This document shows positions 7,962 through 17,163 of a stretch of DNA of 64,000 nucleotides, one piece after another. The notes under the pieces are model-generated. The model made no database searches, was not told the DNA's origin, and saw only the letters and a program-made list of their open reading frames with translations. The first letter of the stretch is position 1. Every line of letters begins with the position of its first letter. The translations under genes were made by a program, and so were the position numbers. Source of the stretch: Arthrobacter jiangjiafuii (GTDB lineage Bacteria > Actinomycetota > Actinomycetes > Actinomycetales > Micrococcaceae); contig NZ_CP076022.1 of NCBI RefSeq assembly GCF_018622995.1, forward strand, positions 1,364,001-1,428,000, written 5' to 3'.

Positions 7962-9767
7962 CTAGACCTTCTGGCCGCTGTAAATGTCGTCCACCACGGC
8001 GGAGAAGTCCTTGAGGACCTGGGCGCGCTTGATCTTCAGGGACGGGGTCAGGTGGCCGCTGGCCTCGGTGAAGTCGCTGGGGACCACGCGGAAGACCTTG
8101 ATGGCTTCGGCCTGGGACACCGTCTTGTTGGCGCGGTCCACCAGGGCCTGGATTTCGCTCTGCAGCTGCTCGGTCTGGGCTGCCTCGGCCACCGTCGTGG
8201 TGGCCGGGAGCTTGTGGCGCTCCAGCCAGCCGGGCAGGGCTTCCTCGTCGATGGTGATTAGGGCCGAGATGAAGGGCTTCTGGTCGCCGACCACTACGCA
8301 CTGCGAGACGATCGCGTCGGCACGGATGCTGTCTTCCATGACGGCCGGAATGACGTTCTTGCCGCTGGCCGTGACGATGATTTCCTTCTTGCGGCCGGTG
8401 ATCTTCAGGAAGCCGTCGGAATCAAGCTGGCCGATGTCTCCGGTGCGGAACCAGCCGTCCTCGAAGTTCGCCTCGGTGAGGTCCGGCCGGTTGTAGTAGC
8501 CCTTCATGACGCTGACACCCTTGGTCAGGATCTCGCCGTCGTCGGCAATCTTGACCGCATTGCCGGGCAGTGGTGCGCCAACCGTGCCGATCTTGATTAG
8601 CTGCGGAGTGTTGACACTGATGGGGGCAGTGGTCTCGGTCAGGCCGTAGCCTTCCAGGACCACCACGCCGATGCCGTGGAAGAAGTGGCCCAGGCGTTCA
8701 CCCAGGGGTGCACCGCCGGAGATGGCGAACTTGACCCGGCCGCCCATGGCGTCGCGGATCTTGCCGTAGAGCAGCTTGTCGAAGACCGCGTGCTTGATCT
8801 TCAGGCTCAGCGGAACCTTGCCGGTTTCCTGCGCCTTGGACCAGGCGATGGCCGTAGCCGCGCCGGCGTGGAAGATCTTGCCCTTGCCGCCGTCTTCGGC
8901 CTTGAGCATGGAGCTGTTGTAGACCTTTTCGAAGACCCGGGGGACCACCAGGATGAAGTCCGGTCGGAAGCTCTGCAGGTCCGGCAGCAGTCCCTTGACG
9001 TCGGGCGTGTGGGCCACCGTAGAGCCGGCGGCAACGCAGAGGACGGAAATGAAGCGGGCGAAAACGTGGGCGAGCGGCAGGAACATGATGGTCTGCGCAC
9101 CCTCCCTCGCTACCTCCGGCTGGGCTGCTGCAGCGTTCCGCGAGAGATTCACGAAGTTCCCGTGCGTCAGTTCGCATCCCTTGGGCCGGCCCGTTGTCCC
9201 TGAGGTGTAGATGATCGTGGCGGTGTCCTCCAACGTAGCGGTGGAACGGCGCACCTCCAGCTCCTCGTCGGACACGGTGGCTCCGGCGGCGCGCAGATCG
9301 TCCAGCCCGGGGCCGTCAATCTGCCAGACATCGCGGACGGCGTCGAGGTCTTCTTCGTTGGCTGCCTGCCGGACGATGTTTTCGTGGCGGGCGGCCTCCA
9401 CGACGACGCCTACCGCACCCGAGTCACTCAGGATCCAGGCGACCTGGGCCGGCGAAGAGGTCTCGTAGATCGGCACCGAAACAGCGCCGGTGTACCAGAG
9501 GGCGAAGTCGACCAGGGTCCATTCGTACCGGGTGCGGGCCATGATGCCCACCCGGTCGCCGACCTTGATCCCCGACGCGGCGAACCCCTTGGCCAGCGCC
9601 TGGACGTCCTTGAGGAATTCCGTGGCGGTGATCGGAGTCCACGTATCGCCTGATCGGACCGAGAACAGGGCGGGATTGGATGGCTTGGCCGCCTGCTCAA
9701 GCAACAGGTCGGTGGTATTGGTTTTCAGTGGAGATTCCACTAGAGGGGGGACACTGTATTCACGCAC
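7962..9767 (-). CDS. Long-chain fatty-acid--CoA ligase (FadD15-like)
   Basis: 601 aa AMP-forming acyl-CoA synthetase. The AMP-binding signature YTSGTTGRPKG is at residues 187-197, GYGLTET forms the adenylate motif, and GWFRTGDIG plus KEIIVTASGKNV belong to the hinge and C-terminal domain. It activates fatty acids with ATP and CoA for beta-oxidation or lipid synthesis. The GTG start at 9767 has AAAGGAGC 4 nt upstream. It sits near a PlsC-type acyltransferase and DAHP synthase, as FadD15 (Rv2187) does near Rv2182c and aroG in M. tuberculosis. A palindrome of TetR-operator type lies about 80 nt upstream. Substrate chain length cannot be read from sequence. Confidence 0.93.
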   Translation of the reverse strand: MREYSVPPLVESPLKTNTTDLLLEQAAKPSNPALFSVRSGDTWTPITATEFLKDVQALAKGFAASGIKVGDRVGIMARTRYEWTLVDFALWYTGAVSVPIYETSSPAQVAWILSDSGAVGVVVEAARHENIVRQAANEEDLDAVRDVWQIDGPGLDDLRAAGATVSDEELEVRRSTATLEDTATIIYTSGTTGRPKGCELTHGNFVNLSRNAAAAQPEVAREGAQTIMFLPLAHVFARFISVLCVAAGSTVAHTPDVKGLLPDLQSFRPDFILVVPRVFEKVYNSSMLKAEDGGKGKIFHAGAATAIAWSKAQETGKVPLSLKIKHAVFDKLLYGKIRDAMGGRVKFAISGGAPLGERLGHFFHGIGVVVLEGYGLTETTAPISVNTPQLIKIGTVGAPLPGNAVKIADDGEILTKGVSVMKGYYNRPDLTEANFEDGWFRTGDIGQLDSDGFLKITGRKKEIIVTASGKNVIPAVMEDSIRADAIVSQCVVVGDQKPFISALITIDEEALPGWLERHKLPATTTVAEAAQTEQLQSEIQALVDRANKTVSQAEAIKVFRVVPSDFTEASGHLTPSLKIKRAQVLKDFSAVVDDIYSGQKV

Positions 9768-9847
9768 GATAGCTCCTTTGATATCCGACAGACCCGCAGA
9801 CGTAACGCAGACATTATTCGACAGCCTATAACGTAGATCACATTAAA

Positions 9848-9859
9848 TACCGGTCGGTA
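9848..9859. promoter_or_regulatory. Inverted repeat, candidate TetR-type operator in the fadD/ROK intergenic region
   Basis: TACCG-GT-CGGTA is an inverted repeat with 5-bp arms in the 152-nt gap between the divergent acyl-CoA ligase and ROK kinase genes. The form resembles operators of TetR-type fatty-acid regulators. The regulator itself is not in the window near it. Confidence 0.4.
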
Positions 9860-9866
9860 ACTTTCG

Positions 9867-9880
9867 AAGCGATAACGCTT
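9867..9880. promoter_or_regulatory. Inverted repeat upstream of the ROK kinase
   Basis: AAGCG-ATAA-CGCTT, with 5-bp arms, lies 40 nt before the proposed start of the sugar kinase. The CGCTT half-site form is reminiscent of LacI-type operators for sugar genes, but the AT spacer is unusual. It could be an operator for either divergent gene. Confidence 0.35.
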
Positions 9881-9919
9881 TCGCTCTTGGGGTTGACCTC
9901 TACATACAATGGGTGACTG

Positions 9920-10990
9920 ATGCGTCCCGTTACCCCAGCGCCCGTTCCCCGTTCTTCCTCCCTGCTTTGGCAGCGCCGAACCCCTGAGTCGTTTCCGGCC
10001 CGCCGCCCGATGAGGCTTCCAAGCCCGATGCGGCGCAGGGGCTTGGCCATCGGAATCGACATCGGCGGCACCAAGGTGGCCGCTGGACTGGTCGACGGCG
10101 ACGGCCGGGTCATCGCCGAGGCACGGCGGTCAACCCCGGGGCAGGACCCGCGCAAGGTGGAGGCGGTCATTGTCGACCTGGTCCGCGAGCTTTCCGCCAA
10201 GCACCACGTGTGGTCCGTCGGGATCGGCGCGGCGGGCTGGATGGACCTGGCCGGCAGCACGGTGCTTTTCAGTCCGCACCTGGCATGGCGGAACGAACCG
10301 CTGCGCGAGAACCTTGAACGCCTGCTGCGCCGGCGCGTGCACCTCGTGAACGACGCCGACGGCGCGGCCTGGGCAGAGTGGCGCTTTGGCGCCGGAATTG
10401 GCCAAAGCCGGATGGTCTGCGTCACGCTGGGCACCGGCATCGGCGGAGCGATGGTCATGGACGGCCGGCTGGAGCGCGGCAGGTTCGGTGTGGCCGGGGA
10501 ATTCGGCCACCAGATCATCATGCCCTCGGGCCAGCGGTGCGAGTGTGGCAACCGGGGCTGCTGGGAGCAGTATGCCTCCGGAAACGCCCTTGGCCGTGAG
10601 GCCCGGGAACTGGCCGCCGCAAACTCGCCCGTGGCCCAGGAGCTGATCCGCGCCGTGGACGGCGACATCGGCGCCATCACCGGCGCGGTGGTCACCAAGA
10701 TGGCGCTCGACGGCGACCAGGCCTGCATTGAGCTGCTGGAGGAAGTGGGGCAGTGGCTGGGCCTGGGACTGGCGAATCTGGCTGCGGCACTTGATCCGGG
10801 CATGTTTGTCATTGGCGGCGGACTCAGCGCCGCCGGGGACCTGCTGCTGGAGCCGGCCCGGCGCTCCTTCGCCCGGAACCTGACCGGCAGGGGCTTCCGT
10901 CCGGCGGCGCAGCTTGAGCTCGCGGCCTTGGGCCCGGCTGCGGGAATGATCGGTGCCGCTGACCTCTCCCGCATAGCAGCCCGGCGCTAG
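9920..10990 (+). CDS. ROK-family glucokinase (ATP-type candidate)
   Basis: 356 aa from the first ATG. The phosphate-binding GIDIGGTKVAAGL is near residues 44-56, the sugar-site stretch VAGEFGHQ follows, and the ROK zinc motif CECGNRGCWEQY is intact. It should phosphorylate glucose or a related hexose in the cytoplasm. Start choice is uncertain: ATG 9920 is 9 nt after a TACAAT box (9905-9910) and could be nearly leaderless, but ATG 10010 and ATG 10028 would give a size closer to typical ROK kinases, and none has a clear ribosome binding site. The stop overlaps the stop of the convergent gene by 4 nt. A second ROK kinase of polyphosphate type is at 53359-54165. Confidence 0.85.
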   Translation: MRPVTPAPVPRSSSLLWQRRTPESFPARRPMRLPSPMRRRGLAIGIDIGGTKVAAGLVDGDGRVIAEARRSTPGQDPRKVEAVIVDLVRELSAKHHVWSVGIGAAGWMDLAGSTVLFSPHLAWRNEPLRENLERLLRRRVHLVNDADGAAWAEWRFGAGIGQSRMVCVTLGTGIGGAMVMDGRLERGRFGVAGEFGHQIIMPSGQRCECGNRGCWEQYASGNALGREARELAAANSPVAQELIRAVDGDIGAITGAVVTKMALDGDQACIELLEEVGQWLGLGLANLAAALDPGMFVIGGGLSAAGDLLLEPARRSFARNLTGRGFRPAAQLELAALGPAAGMIGAADLSRIAARR

Positions 10991-11547
10991 ACTGCCGCGC
11001 CGTCGTCCTCTCGGTGCTGCGGCAACCGGAAGAGCAGGTAACCAGCCGAGGCGACGAACAGGGCGATGATGCCCAGGATGACAGGCAGTGGGGCATCCCG
11101 CCAGAACATGGCGAACAGCAGCAACAGGACCGGTCCGCCCAAGGCGCCCATCCAGGCCAGGACCACCAGCGGCTCGCCGGTGCTGAACGGGGGTGGCTCG
11201 GGAGGAACAAACTCTCCCTCCGACTCAAGCTCCCCGGGCTCGTCATAATCGCGCGGCCCGCGCGGTGACAGCGGCCTCAGGGGCTGGTTCTCGAAGATGG
11301 CCCGTGTGCGCTCCGCGGCGGAACGGGGGGAGTCCGGTATGGAATCAGGCGCAGCCCCGGGGTTTGCCGGTTCATGCGGATCGGTTCCGGTTCCGGTCCC
11401 GGAGCCGGGGGCGGTGGCGCGGCTGCCGTCGGGGTTGGTGCGGCCGCCGTGCGTTTCATCCGCGGGCATGTCCTGGAGCCTGGCGACCAGATCCAGCCAG
11501 GCCGCTTCGTCGGTGGATTCATTGTGTTCGGGTTCGCGGTCTTTCAT
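10987..11547 (-). CDS. Two-TM membrane protein of unknown function with a long disordered N-terminus
   Basis: 186 aa. The first about 120 residues are polar and rich in Pro, Gly, Asp and Glu. Two hydrophobic segments follow (VVLAWMGALGGPVLLLLFAMF and LPVILGIIALFVASAGYLLF), then a short charged tail. No enzymatic motif is visible. The start ATG overlaps the stop of the alpha/beta hydrolase gene by 4 nt (ATGA), so the two are translationally coupled in one operon. The 3' end overlaps the convergent ROK gene. Function is unknown. Confidence 0.8.
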   Translation of the reverse strand: MKDREPEHNESTDEAAWLDLVARLQDMPADETHGGRTNPDGSRATAPGSGTGTGTDPHEPANPGAAPDSIPDSPRSAAERTRAIFENQPLRPLSPRGPRDYDEPGELESEGEFVPPEPPPFSTGEPLVVLAWMGALGGPVLLLLFAMFWRDAPLPVILGIIALFVASAGYLLFRLPQHREDDGAAV

Positions 11548-12305
11548 GCTGCGGCACCTGCGCTGATCCGTTGGATGAACTGGTGGGTACGGTCGAAAAC
11601 CAGGGGAGCGTCGTGGTCCATGGTGGCCACGTGATAGCTGTTTTCCAGGGCCACCACCTCGAGACGGTTCCCGAGCCGCCGGCGCAGCACCTCCATACTG
11701 GATTCGGGCACCACCGGATCCACGGTGGAGCGAAACACCAGGACCGGGGCGGTAATCAGGGGCAGCGTCGTCGTCGTGTCCCGGAAGAGCCGCAGAAGCT
11801 GGTGCACTCCGCCCACCGGCGTCCGGGCGTAAGCTCCCTCATCCTGGCCTTCCAGCTTGATGGAGTTGGCGATGGCCGGCACCGACCGCATGATGTATTT
11901 CAACCAGCCCGCGTGACGGGCGCGCGGATCATCGATTGTCAGCCCGGGATTCACCACTGCCACCCCCGCCACCGGCCGGTGGGCGGCCAAACGCAGGGCC
12001 AGCGTTCCGCCCATCGAGAGGCCGGCCACAACCACCCGGTCCGTTCGCCCCTGCAACTGTTCATAGGCGGCGTCGTACGCTCCATACCATCGCTCCCAGG
12101 ATGTTCGGGCGAGCTCCTGCCAGGTAGTGCCGTGGCCCGGCAGCAGCGGCAGGCTAACCGCGTAGCCCTGATCGGAGAGGTGCCGCGCCCAGGCGGCAAG
12201 GCTGACCGGAGACCCGGTGAACCCATGGCTCAGGAGCACGCCGGTGGAGGCGTTGCCGCCATGCCCCGCAGAGGAAAAGGCGCCCGCGCCCGGTAGGGAA
12301 GTCAT
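11544..12305 (-). CDS. Alpha/beta hydrolase (carboxylesterase/monoacylglycerol-lipase type)
   Basis: 253 aa. The oxyanion-hole region LLSHGFTGSP is near residue 24-33, the nucleophile elbow GLSMGG has S97, the acid is D196 in STVDPVVP, and the base is H225 in NSYHVATMD; the catalytic triad is complete. The short lid and the GFTGSP motif resemble EstA/carboxylesterase-type thermostable esterases that act on short acyl chains or monoglycerides. It is the first gene of a two-gene operon with the membrane protein at 10987-11547. The natural substrate is not known. Confidence 0.88.
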   Translation of the reverse strand: MTSLPGAGAFSSAGHGGNASTGVLLSHGFTGSPVSLAAWARHLSDQGYAVSLPLLPGHGTTWQELARTSWERWYGAYDAAYEQLQGRTDRVVVAGLSMGGTLALRLAAHRPVAGVAVVNPGLTIDDPRARHAGWLKYIMRSVPAIANSIKLEGQDEGAYARTPVGGVHQLLRLFRDTTTTLPLITAPVLVFRSTVDPVVPESSMEVLRRRLGNRLEVVALENSYHVATMDHDAPLVFDRTHQFIQRISAGAAA

Positions 12306-12403
12306 ATCTCTATGGTTGCATTAGGCCGCCGGTTTTCCACCCCTGCGACGCCCAAAGTTGCCCCCTCTGGAAGGTCGAAATACAGCCTCGGCGGGTAGGC
12401 GCA

Positions 12404-12409
12404 TAGAGT
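12404..12409 (+). promoter_or_regulatory. Candidate -10 box for the acyltransferase gene
   Basis: TAGAGT lies 64 nt upstream of the GTG at 12474. No convincing -35 element is visible. Confidence 0.3.
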
Positions 12410-12473
12410 AGGAGGTGGGAAACCACTAAAGGTCCCCCTGATTTGTTGTGTCCGGACAGGAGAGCTGGCTTAC

Positions 12474-13394
12474 GTGTTCTATTGGGTGATGAAGACCATT
12501 TTCATCGGGCCGGTGGTCAATCTGCTCTTCAGGCCTTGGGTCAAAGGCATGGATAACGTGCCTGAAACCGGGCCGGCCGTGCTGGTGAGCAACCATTTGT
12601 CCTTCTCGGATTCGATCTTCCTGCCGTTGGCGGTGCCGCGCCCGGTGAGCTTCCTGGCGAAGTCGGAATACTTCACCGGCAAGGGCCTCAAGGGTAAACT
12701 CACCGCTGCCTTCTTCCGGCTCGCCAACCAGCTTCCGATGGACCGCTCCGGTGGGGCAGCATCCGCCAGTTCCCTGAATGCCGGCGTTGACGTCCTGGAA
12801 AACGGCGGGCTCCTGGGCATTTACCCCGAGGGCACACGCAGCCCGGACGGCAGGCTCTACCGCGGCAAGACCGGTGTGGCGAAGCTGGTGCTCCAAACCG
12901 GGGTTCCGGTCATCCCGGTGGCCATGATCGGTACGGACAAGGTCCAGCCGATCGGCCGCAAGATCCCCAATATCCGCCGCATCGGCATCATCGTCGGTGA
13001 GCCGCTGGACTTCTCCCGGTATGCCGGGATGGAGAACGACCGGTTCATCCAGCGCTCCGTCACCGACGAGATCATGTACGAACTGATGCGTCTGTCCGGC
13101 CAGGAATATGTCGACGTTTACGCCAGCACCATGAAGGAAAAGCAGGCTGCAGCGCGAAAGGTTTCCAAGGGGGCCGAAGCACGCAGCGCGGCGGTACGCC
13201 TGCCGGAATCCGAAGCCGGGTCGGCCGGATCCGCTGAGGCGGCGTCCACGCAGGAGACTGCCGGCGGGCCCGGCGGGGCGCGCACGCGCAAGTCGGTCCG
13301 GAAGCCCGGAACCGTCACGTCTATCGGGCGCCGGAATCCGAAGCCGAAGGCGGAGGGCATCGAGCCCGAAGACACGGAGCCCCACAGCGCCTAG
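12474..13394 (+). CDS. 1-acyl-sn-glycerol-3-phosphate acyltransferase (PlsC family)
   Basis: 306 aa. The acyltransferase motif HX4D is H41-D46 (NHLSFSD), and the substrate-binding motif PEGTRSPDG begins at residue 118. A hydrophobic N-terminal segment suggests membrane association. It would acylate lysophosphatidic acid or a related lysolipid in phospholipid synthesis. The last 80 or so residues are a basic, disordered tail not needed for the fold. GTG 12474 has GGAGAG about 10 nt upstream. It is located like Rv2182c, close to aroG and a FadD15-like gene. The exact acyl acceptor is uncertain. Confidence 0.9.
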   Translation: MFYWVMKTIFIGPVVNLLFRPWVKGMDNVPETGPAVLVSNHLSFSDSIFLPLAVPRPVSFLAKSEYFTGKGLKGKLTAAFFRLANQLPMDRSGGAASASSLNAGVDVLENGGLLGIYPEGTRSPDGRLYRGKTGVAKLVLQTGVPVIPVAMIGTDKVQPIGRKIPNIRRIGIIVGEPLDFSRYAGMENDRFIQRSVTDEIMYELMRLSGQEYVDVYASTMKEKQAAARKVSKGAEARSAAVRLPESEAGSAGSAEAASTQETAGGPGGARTRKSVRKPGTVTSIGRRNPKPKAEGIEPEDTEPHSA

Positions 13395-13472
13395 CCCGGC
13401 GCATGTTGCGCCCCGGAGAGGCCACGTTACGTCCGGCCACGCCGGTCTTCTGCCCCGACACCCTTATGCAAG

Positions 13473-13478
13473 TACGCT
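13473..13478 (+). promoter_or_regulatory. -10 box of a leaderless promoter for aroG
   Basis: TACGCT ends 7 nt before the GTG start at 13486, so the transcript would begin at the start codon. An AAAGG also lies in the gap, so a short leader cannot be excluded. Confidence 0.4.
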
Positions 13479-13485
13479 TAAAGGC

Positions 13486-14883
13486 GTGACTTACACTCCT
13501 GTTGACGACGCCTTTGATTCATCCATCACCGCCCGTCCGGGTGCTGCGGATTATCCCGGCCTGGATGACTGGCGGACCCTGCCTGTCAAGCAGCAGCCGA
13601 CGTGGCAGGAGCACCGCGGCTATTCCGCCGCCATCGCCGAGCTGTCCAAGGTGCCGCCGCTGGTGTTTGCCGGCGAGGTGGACATCCTGAGGAGCCGCCT
13701 GGCCGCAGCCGCGCAGGGGGAAGCCTTTCTGTTGCAGGGCGGGGACTGCGCCGAGACCTTTGACGACGCCACAGCGGACAAGATCAGCGCCCGGGTGAAG
13801 ACCATCCTGCAGATGGCCGTTGTCCTTACCTACGGCGCGTCGCTTCCGGTGATCAAGATGGGCCGCATGGCCGGCCAGTTCGCCAAGCCGCGTTCCTCCA
13901 ACGACGAAACCCGGTCCGGGGTGACGCTGCCGGCTTACCGCGGGGACATGGTCAACGGCTACGACTTCACGCCCGAGTCCCGGGAACACGATCCGGCCCG
14001 GATGGTGCGCGCCTACCATACGTCGGCGTCCACCCTGAACCTCATCCGTGCCTTCACGCAGGGCGGCTTTGCCGATCTGCGGCTGGTCCACCATTGGAAC
14101 AAGGGCTTCACCGCTAACCCGGCCCATTCGCGCTACGAATCCCTGGCCCGGGAGATCGACCGTGCCGTGCGCTTCATGGATGCCTGTGGAACCGACTTCG
14201 AGGCACTCAAACGCGTGGAGTTCTTCGCCAGCCACGAAGCGCTGCTGCTGGACTACGAGCGCGCCCTTACCCGCATCGACTCCCGCACCGGATTCCCCTA
14301 CGACACATCCGCGCACTTCCTCTGGATCGGCGAACGCACCCGGGACCTGGACTCCGCCCACGTGGACTTCCTCTCCAAGGTCCGCAACCCGATCGGGGTC
14401 AAGCTGGGCCCGAACACCAAGCCCGAGGATGCACTGGCGCTGATCGACAAGCTCGACCCCGAGCGGGAGCCCGGCCGCCTGACCTTCATCACGCGCATGG
14501 GCGCACAGAACATCCGGGAAAAGCTCCCGCCGCTGGTGGAACGGGTCACCGCATCCGGTGCCAAGGTGCTGTGGGTCACGGATCCCATGCACGGCAACAC
14601 TGTGACGTCCCCGAACGGCTACAAGACCCGCAACTTCGATGACGTCATGGACGAAGTCCGCGGCTTCTTCGAGGTGCACAACGCGCTGGGTACCTTCCCG
14701 GGCGGGCTGCACGTGGAAATGACGGGCGACGACGTCGCGGAGTGCCTGGGCGGAGCCGACCCGGTTGACCAGGAAGCCTTCGTTGAGGGCTATGAGTCAG
14801 TGTGCGACCCGCGGCTGAACCACATGCAGTCGCTCGAAATGGCGTTCCTCGTGGCTGGCGCGCTTTCCCGCAAGGGGCAGTAA
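13486..14883 (+). CDS. aroG: Class II 3-deoxy-7-phosphoheptulonate (DAHP) synthase
   Basis: 465 aa, plant-like type II enzyme that joins phosphoenolpyruvate and erythrose 4-phosphate in the first step of aromatic amino acid synthesis. The metal-binding cysteine is C88 in QGGDCAETF (C87 in the M. tuberculosis enzyme). KMGRMAGQFAKPRS binds substrate, and the histidine in DPMHGNT and the C-terminal acidic residues complete the metal site. It has no fused chorismate mutase. It lies next to pknL, as in M. tuberculosis, but the two are convergent here. A strong terminator follows at 14909. Confidence 0.96.
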   Translation: MTYTPVDDAFDSSITARPGAADYPGLDDWRTLPVKQQPTWQEHRGYSAAIAELSKVPPLVFAGEVDILRSRLAAAAQGEAFLLQGGDCAETFDDATADKISARVKTILQMAVVLTYGASLPVIKMGRMAGQFAKPRSSNDETRSGVTLPAYRGDMVNGYDFTPESREHDPARMVRAYHTSASTLNLIRAFTQGGFADLRLVHHWNKGFTANPAHSRYESLAREIDRAVRFMDACGTDFEALKRVEFFASHEALLLDYERALTRIDSRTGFPYDTSAHFLWIGERTRDLDSAHVDFLSKVRNPIGVKLGPNTKPEDALALIDKLDPEREPGRLTFITRMGAQNIREKLPPLVERVTASGAKVLWVTDPMHGNTVTSPNGYKTRNFDDVMDEVRGFFEVHNALGTFPGGLHVEMTGDDVAECLGGADPVDQEAFVEGYESVCDPRLNHMQSLEMAFLVAGALSRKGQ

Positions 14884-14908
14884 CCCAGAAGAAAAGTAAC
14901 CCCAGAAG

Positions 14909-14946
14909 AAAGAGGGACGGCCGGAAAGCTCCGGCCGTCCCTCTTT
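14909..14946. terminator. Bidirectional rho-independent terminator between aroG and pknL
   Basis: A perfect 17-bp stem (14909-14925 with 14930-14946), loop AAGC, A run on the left and T run on the right, between convergent genes. Confidence 0.9.
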
Positions 14947-14976
14947 TGGGTTCCTGTACCTAACCTCTCAGTACAG

Positions 14977-17142
14977 CTAGACAACCCGCAGGTTGATGAC
15001 TGAACCCTCCGGGGCCGTGGAGCCGCCGCTGGGATCCTGGGACTGGATGATGCCCAGCAACCCGCCGAGCAGTTCACTGATCTGGACCTGGAAGCCCAGG
15101 CCTTCCAGCTGTGCCCGCGCCTCATCGGGGGACTGCCGGACGACGTTGGGGACTGACACCATGACCGGGCCCTTGGAGATGGTCAGGGCAACCGCGGAGC
15201 CGCGTTCGACCAGGCCCGACGCCGGCGCCTGGACAGCGACCGATCCAGCGGGAATCTCCCGGCTGTTCACCTGCGCCGGAAGGACGTCGGCGGTGAGGCC
15301 GGCGTTCTCCAGGAGCTGGACCGCTTCGTCCTGGGTCTTACCGACCACGGACGGGACTTGGACGGGAGCCGGTCCCAGGGACACCACCAGGTTCACCGCT
15401 GTATCGCGGCGCAGCTGTGTATCGGGGGCAGGAAACTGGCTGATGATTTTGCCCGTCTCCACCGTTTCGCTGTGCTCCTCGGTAACCGCCCCGACGGTGA
15501 GGCCGGCGTCGGTGATGTTCTCCGAACCCGCTTCCACGGTCCGCTGCACCACGTTGGGAACATCGAAGAGCTCCGGGCCCTTGCTGATCAGCAGGGTCAG
15601 CGGCTGGTAGCGCCGGATCTCCCCGGGGGCGTCGGGATCCGTCCCCACGGCCAGCCCGGCGGCAACAACCTCGTCATGGATCTCGTTGGTGGAATAGCGC
15701 AGGCCTTCCCCGCTGAGCAGTGCCTGCGCTGCTTCCTCTGACACATTGGCGACGTCGGGGATGGCCACCACCGCTCCGGGGCCGCGTCCGAAGAACCAGC
15801 CGGTAAACAGGGCGGCGGCAACCAGGAGCACGGCCAGCACCACGAGCAGGGCACCGCGCCGGCGGGGCCGTCCGCCGCGCAGGGATACCTCGGGGCGGTG
15901 CGCGTCCCGTGTGTCCCGGCGCTGTTCGGCCTTGAGGTCCCGGCGGGCCTGTCGTCGTTCGGCGCGGGAGGCGGGAGCGACGGCGTCGCCGGAAGGCTGG
16001 TGGTCGCCGTCATCGTAGCCGGCTGCGCCGTCGTCGTACTCAGTGCCTGCGGCACCTCCGGCGTACCCGGGGAACACCGACGTCGCGTTATCGGTGCGGC
16101 GGATCACTTCTGTGGGGTAGCTCCCCGCGCCCTGGTCCTGAACGCGTTCGGTGGCGCCGGCTGCGCTGAGAACCTCGGTGGCACCCGAGGGTGGGCGCGG
16201 CAGCGCGGTGGTGGCTGCGGAGTCCATGGCCTCGGTGGCGTTGGACCCGGTTCCGGCCGCGCCGCCGGCAGGCTCGGGGCAGTGGAAGTCCAGTTGCTCA
16301 TCGCTCAGGGAGGTGCGGATGTGGCGGAGTTCGCCCAGGAGGGCCCTGCCATTCACCGGGCGGTTGTCCGGCTCCGGAGCAGTGCACCACTGGACCAGTT
16401 CATCCAGGTCTTCGGCGAGCCCCGGGCAGGCAACGGAGGGGGCCGGAACGGTGGAATGGACATGCTGGAAAGCGACCTGGATGGGCGCGGTACCGGTAAA
16501 GGGCTGCCGGCCCGTCAGCATCTCGTACAGCATGATGCCGACGGAATAGACGTCGCTGCGCTCGTCGGCTCCGGTGCCGGTGACCAGTTCCGGAGCGAGA
16601 TAGGCCACGGTGCCCACGAGGGTGCCCGTGTTGGTGCTGGTGGATACGGCGCGGGCCAGGCCGAAGTCGGCGATCTTAATGCTGCCGTTGTCCGCGAGCA
16701 GCACGTTTTCGGGCTTCACGTCACGGTGGATCAGGCCGGCGTCGTGCGCTGCAGCCAATCCGTCCACCACGGCATCAAGGAGGGCCAGGGCCAGCCGCGG
16801 CGTCAGCCGTGTCCGGGTTTCGAGGAGTTCGCGCAGGGTTTTGCCCGGAACGTATTCCATCACCAGATAGGCCAGGTTGTCCGAGAATCCCTGGTCCAGC
16901 ACGCCAACGACATGCGGGTGGGACAGGCGGGCCGCGGACTTGGCCTCCCGCTCGAAGCGGCCGAGGAAACCGCGGTCGGCGGCAAGGTGCGGGTCCAGGA
17001 CCTTAAGGGCGACGTTCCGGTCCAGCCGCTGGTCAGTGGCCAGGTAGACCGTGGACATCCCGCCGCGGGCAATACGGGAGAGCACCAGGTAGCGCTCATC
17101 CACTACGGAGCCGACAAAGGGGTCATTCACGGGTTCATGCAC
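14977..17142 (-). CDS. pknL: PASTA-domain serine/threonine protein kinase (PknL-like)
   Basis: 721 aa. The kinase domain is about residues 20-275 with ATP lysine K47, catalytic HRDVKPEN at 139-146 and DFG at 159-161; the activation loop carries several Thr/Ser. A 150-residue disordered linker follows, then one membrane segment at about 430-452, then four extracytoplasmic PASTA repeats (about 457-721) that usually bind peptidoglycan fragments. It should signal cell-wall state into the cell. The location beside aroG and near an Rv2175c-type gene supports PknL (Rv2176) over PknB. M. tuberculosis PknL has no obvious PASTA repeats, so the assignment rests on synteny. A lytic transglycosylase gene is directly upstream. 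Confidence 0.9.
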   Translation of the reverse strand: MHEPVNDPFVGSVVDERYLVLSRIARGGMSTVYLATDQRLDRNVALKVLDPHLAADRGFLGRFEREAKSAARLSHPHVVGVLDQGFSDNLAYLVMEYVPGKTLRELLETRTRLTPRLALALLDAVVDGLAAAHDAGLIHRDVKPENVLLADNGSIKIADFGLARAVSTSTNTGTLVGTVAYLAPELVTGTGADERSDVYSVGIMLYEMLTGRQPFTGTAPIQVAFQHVHSTVPAPSVACPGLAEDLDELVQWCTAPEPDNRPVNGRALLGELRHIRTSLSDEQLDFHCPEPAGGAAGTGSNATEAMDSAATTALPRPPSGATEVLSAAGATERVQDQGAGSYPTEVIRRTDNATSVFPGYAGGAAGTEYDDGAAGYDDGDHQPSGDAVAPASRAERRQARRDLKAEQRRDTRDAHRPEVSLRGGRPRRRGALLVVLAVLLVAAALFTGWFFGRGPGAVVAIPDVANVSEEAAQALLSGEGLRYSTNEIHDEVVAAGLAVGTDPDAPGEIRRYQPLTLLISKGPELFDVPNVVQRTVEAGSENITDAGLTVGAVTEEHSETVETGKIISQFPAPDTQLRRDTAVNLVVSLGPAPVQVPSVVGKTQDEAVQLLENAGLTADVLPAQVNSREIPAGSVAVQAPASGLVERGSAVALTISKGPVMVSVPNVVRQSPDEARAQLEGLGFQVQISELLGGLLGIIQSQDPSGGSTAPEGSVINLRVV

Positions 17143-17163
17143 TCTTTGATCCTACTTGCGCCG

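Noticed and set aside
9893-9910. TTGACC and TACAAT as a promoter pair for the ROK kinase
   Set aside because: They are only 6 nt apart; TACAAT may act alone as -10, but the pair cannot be one promoter.
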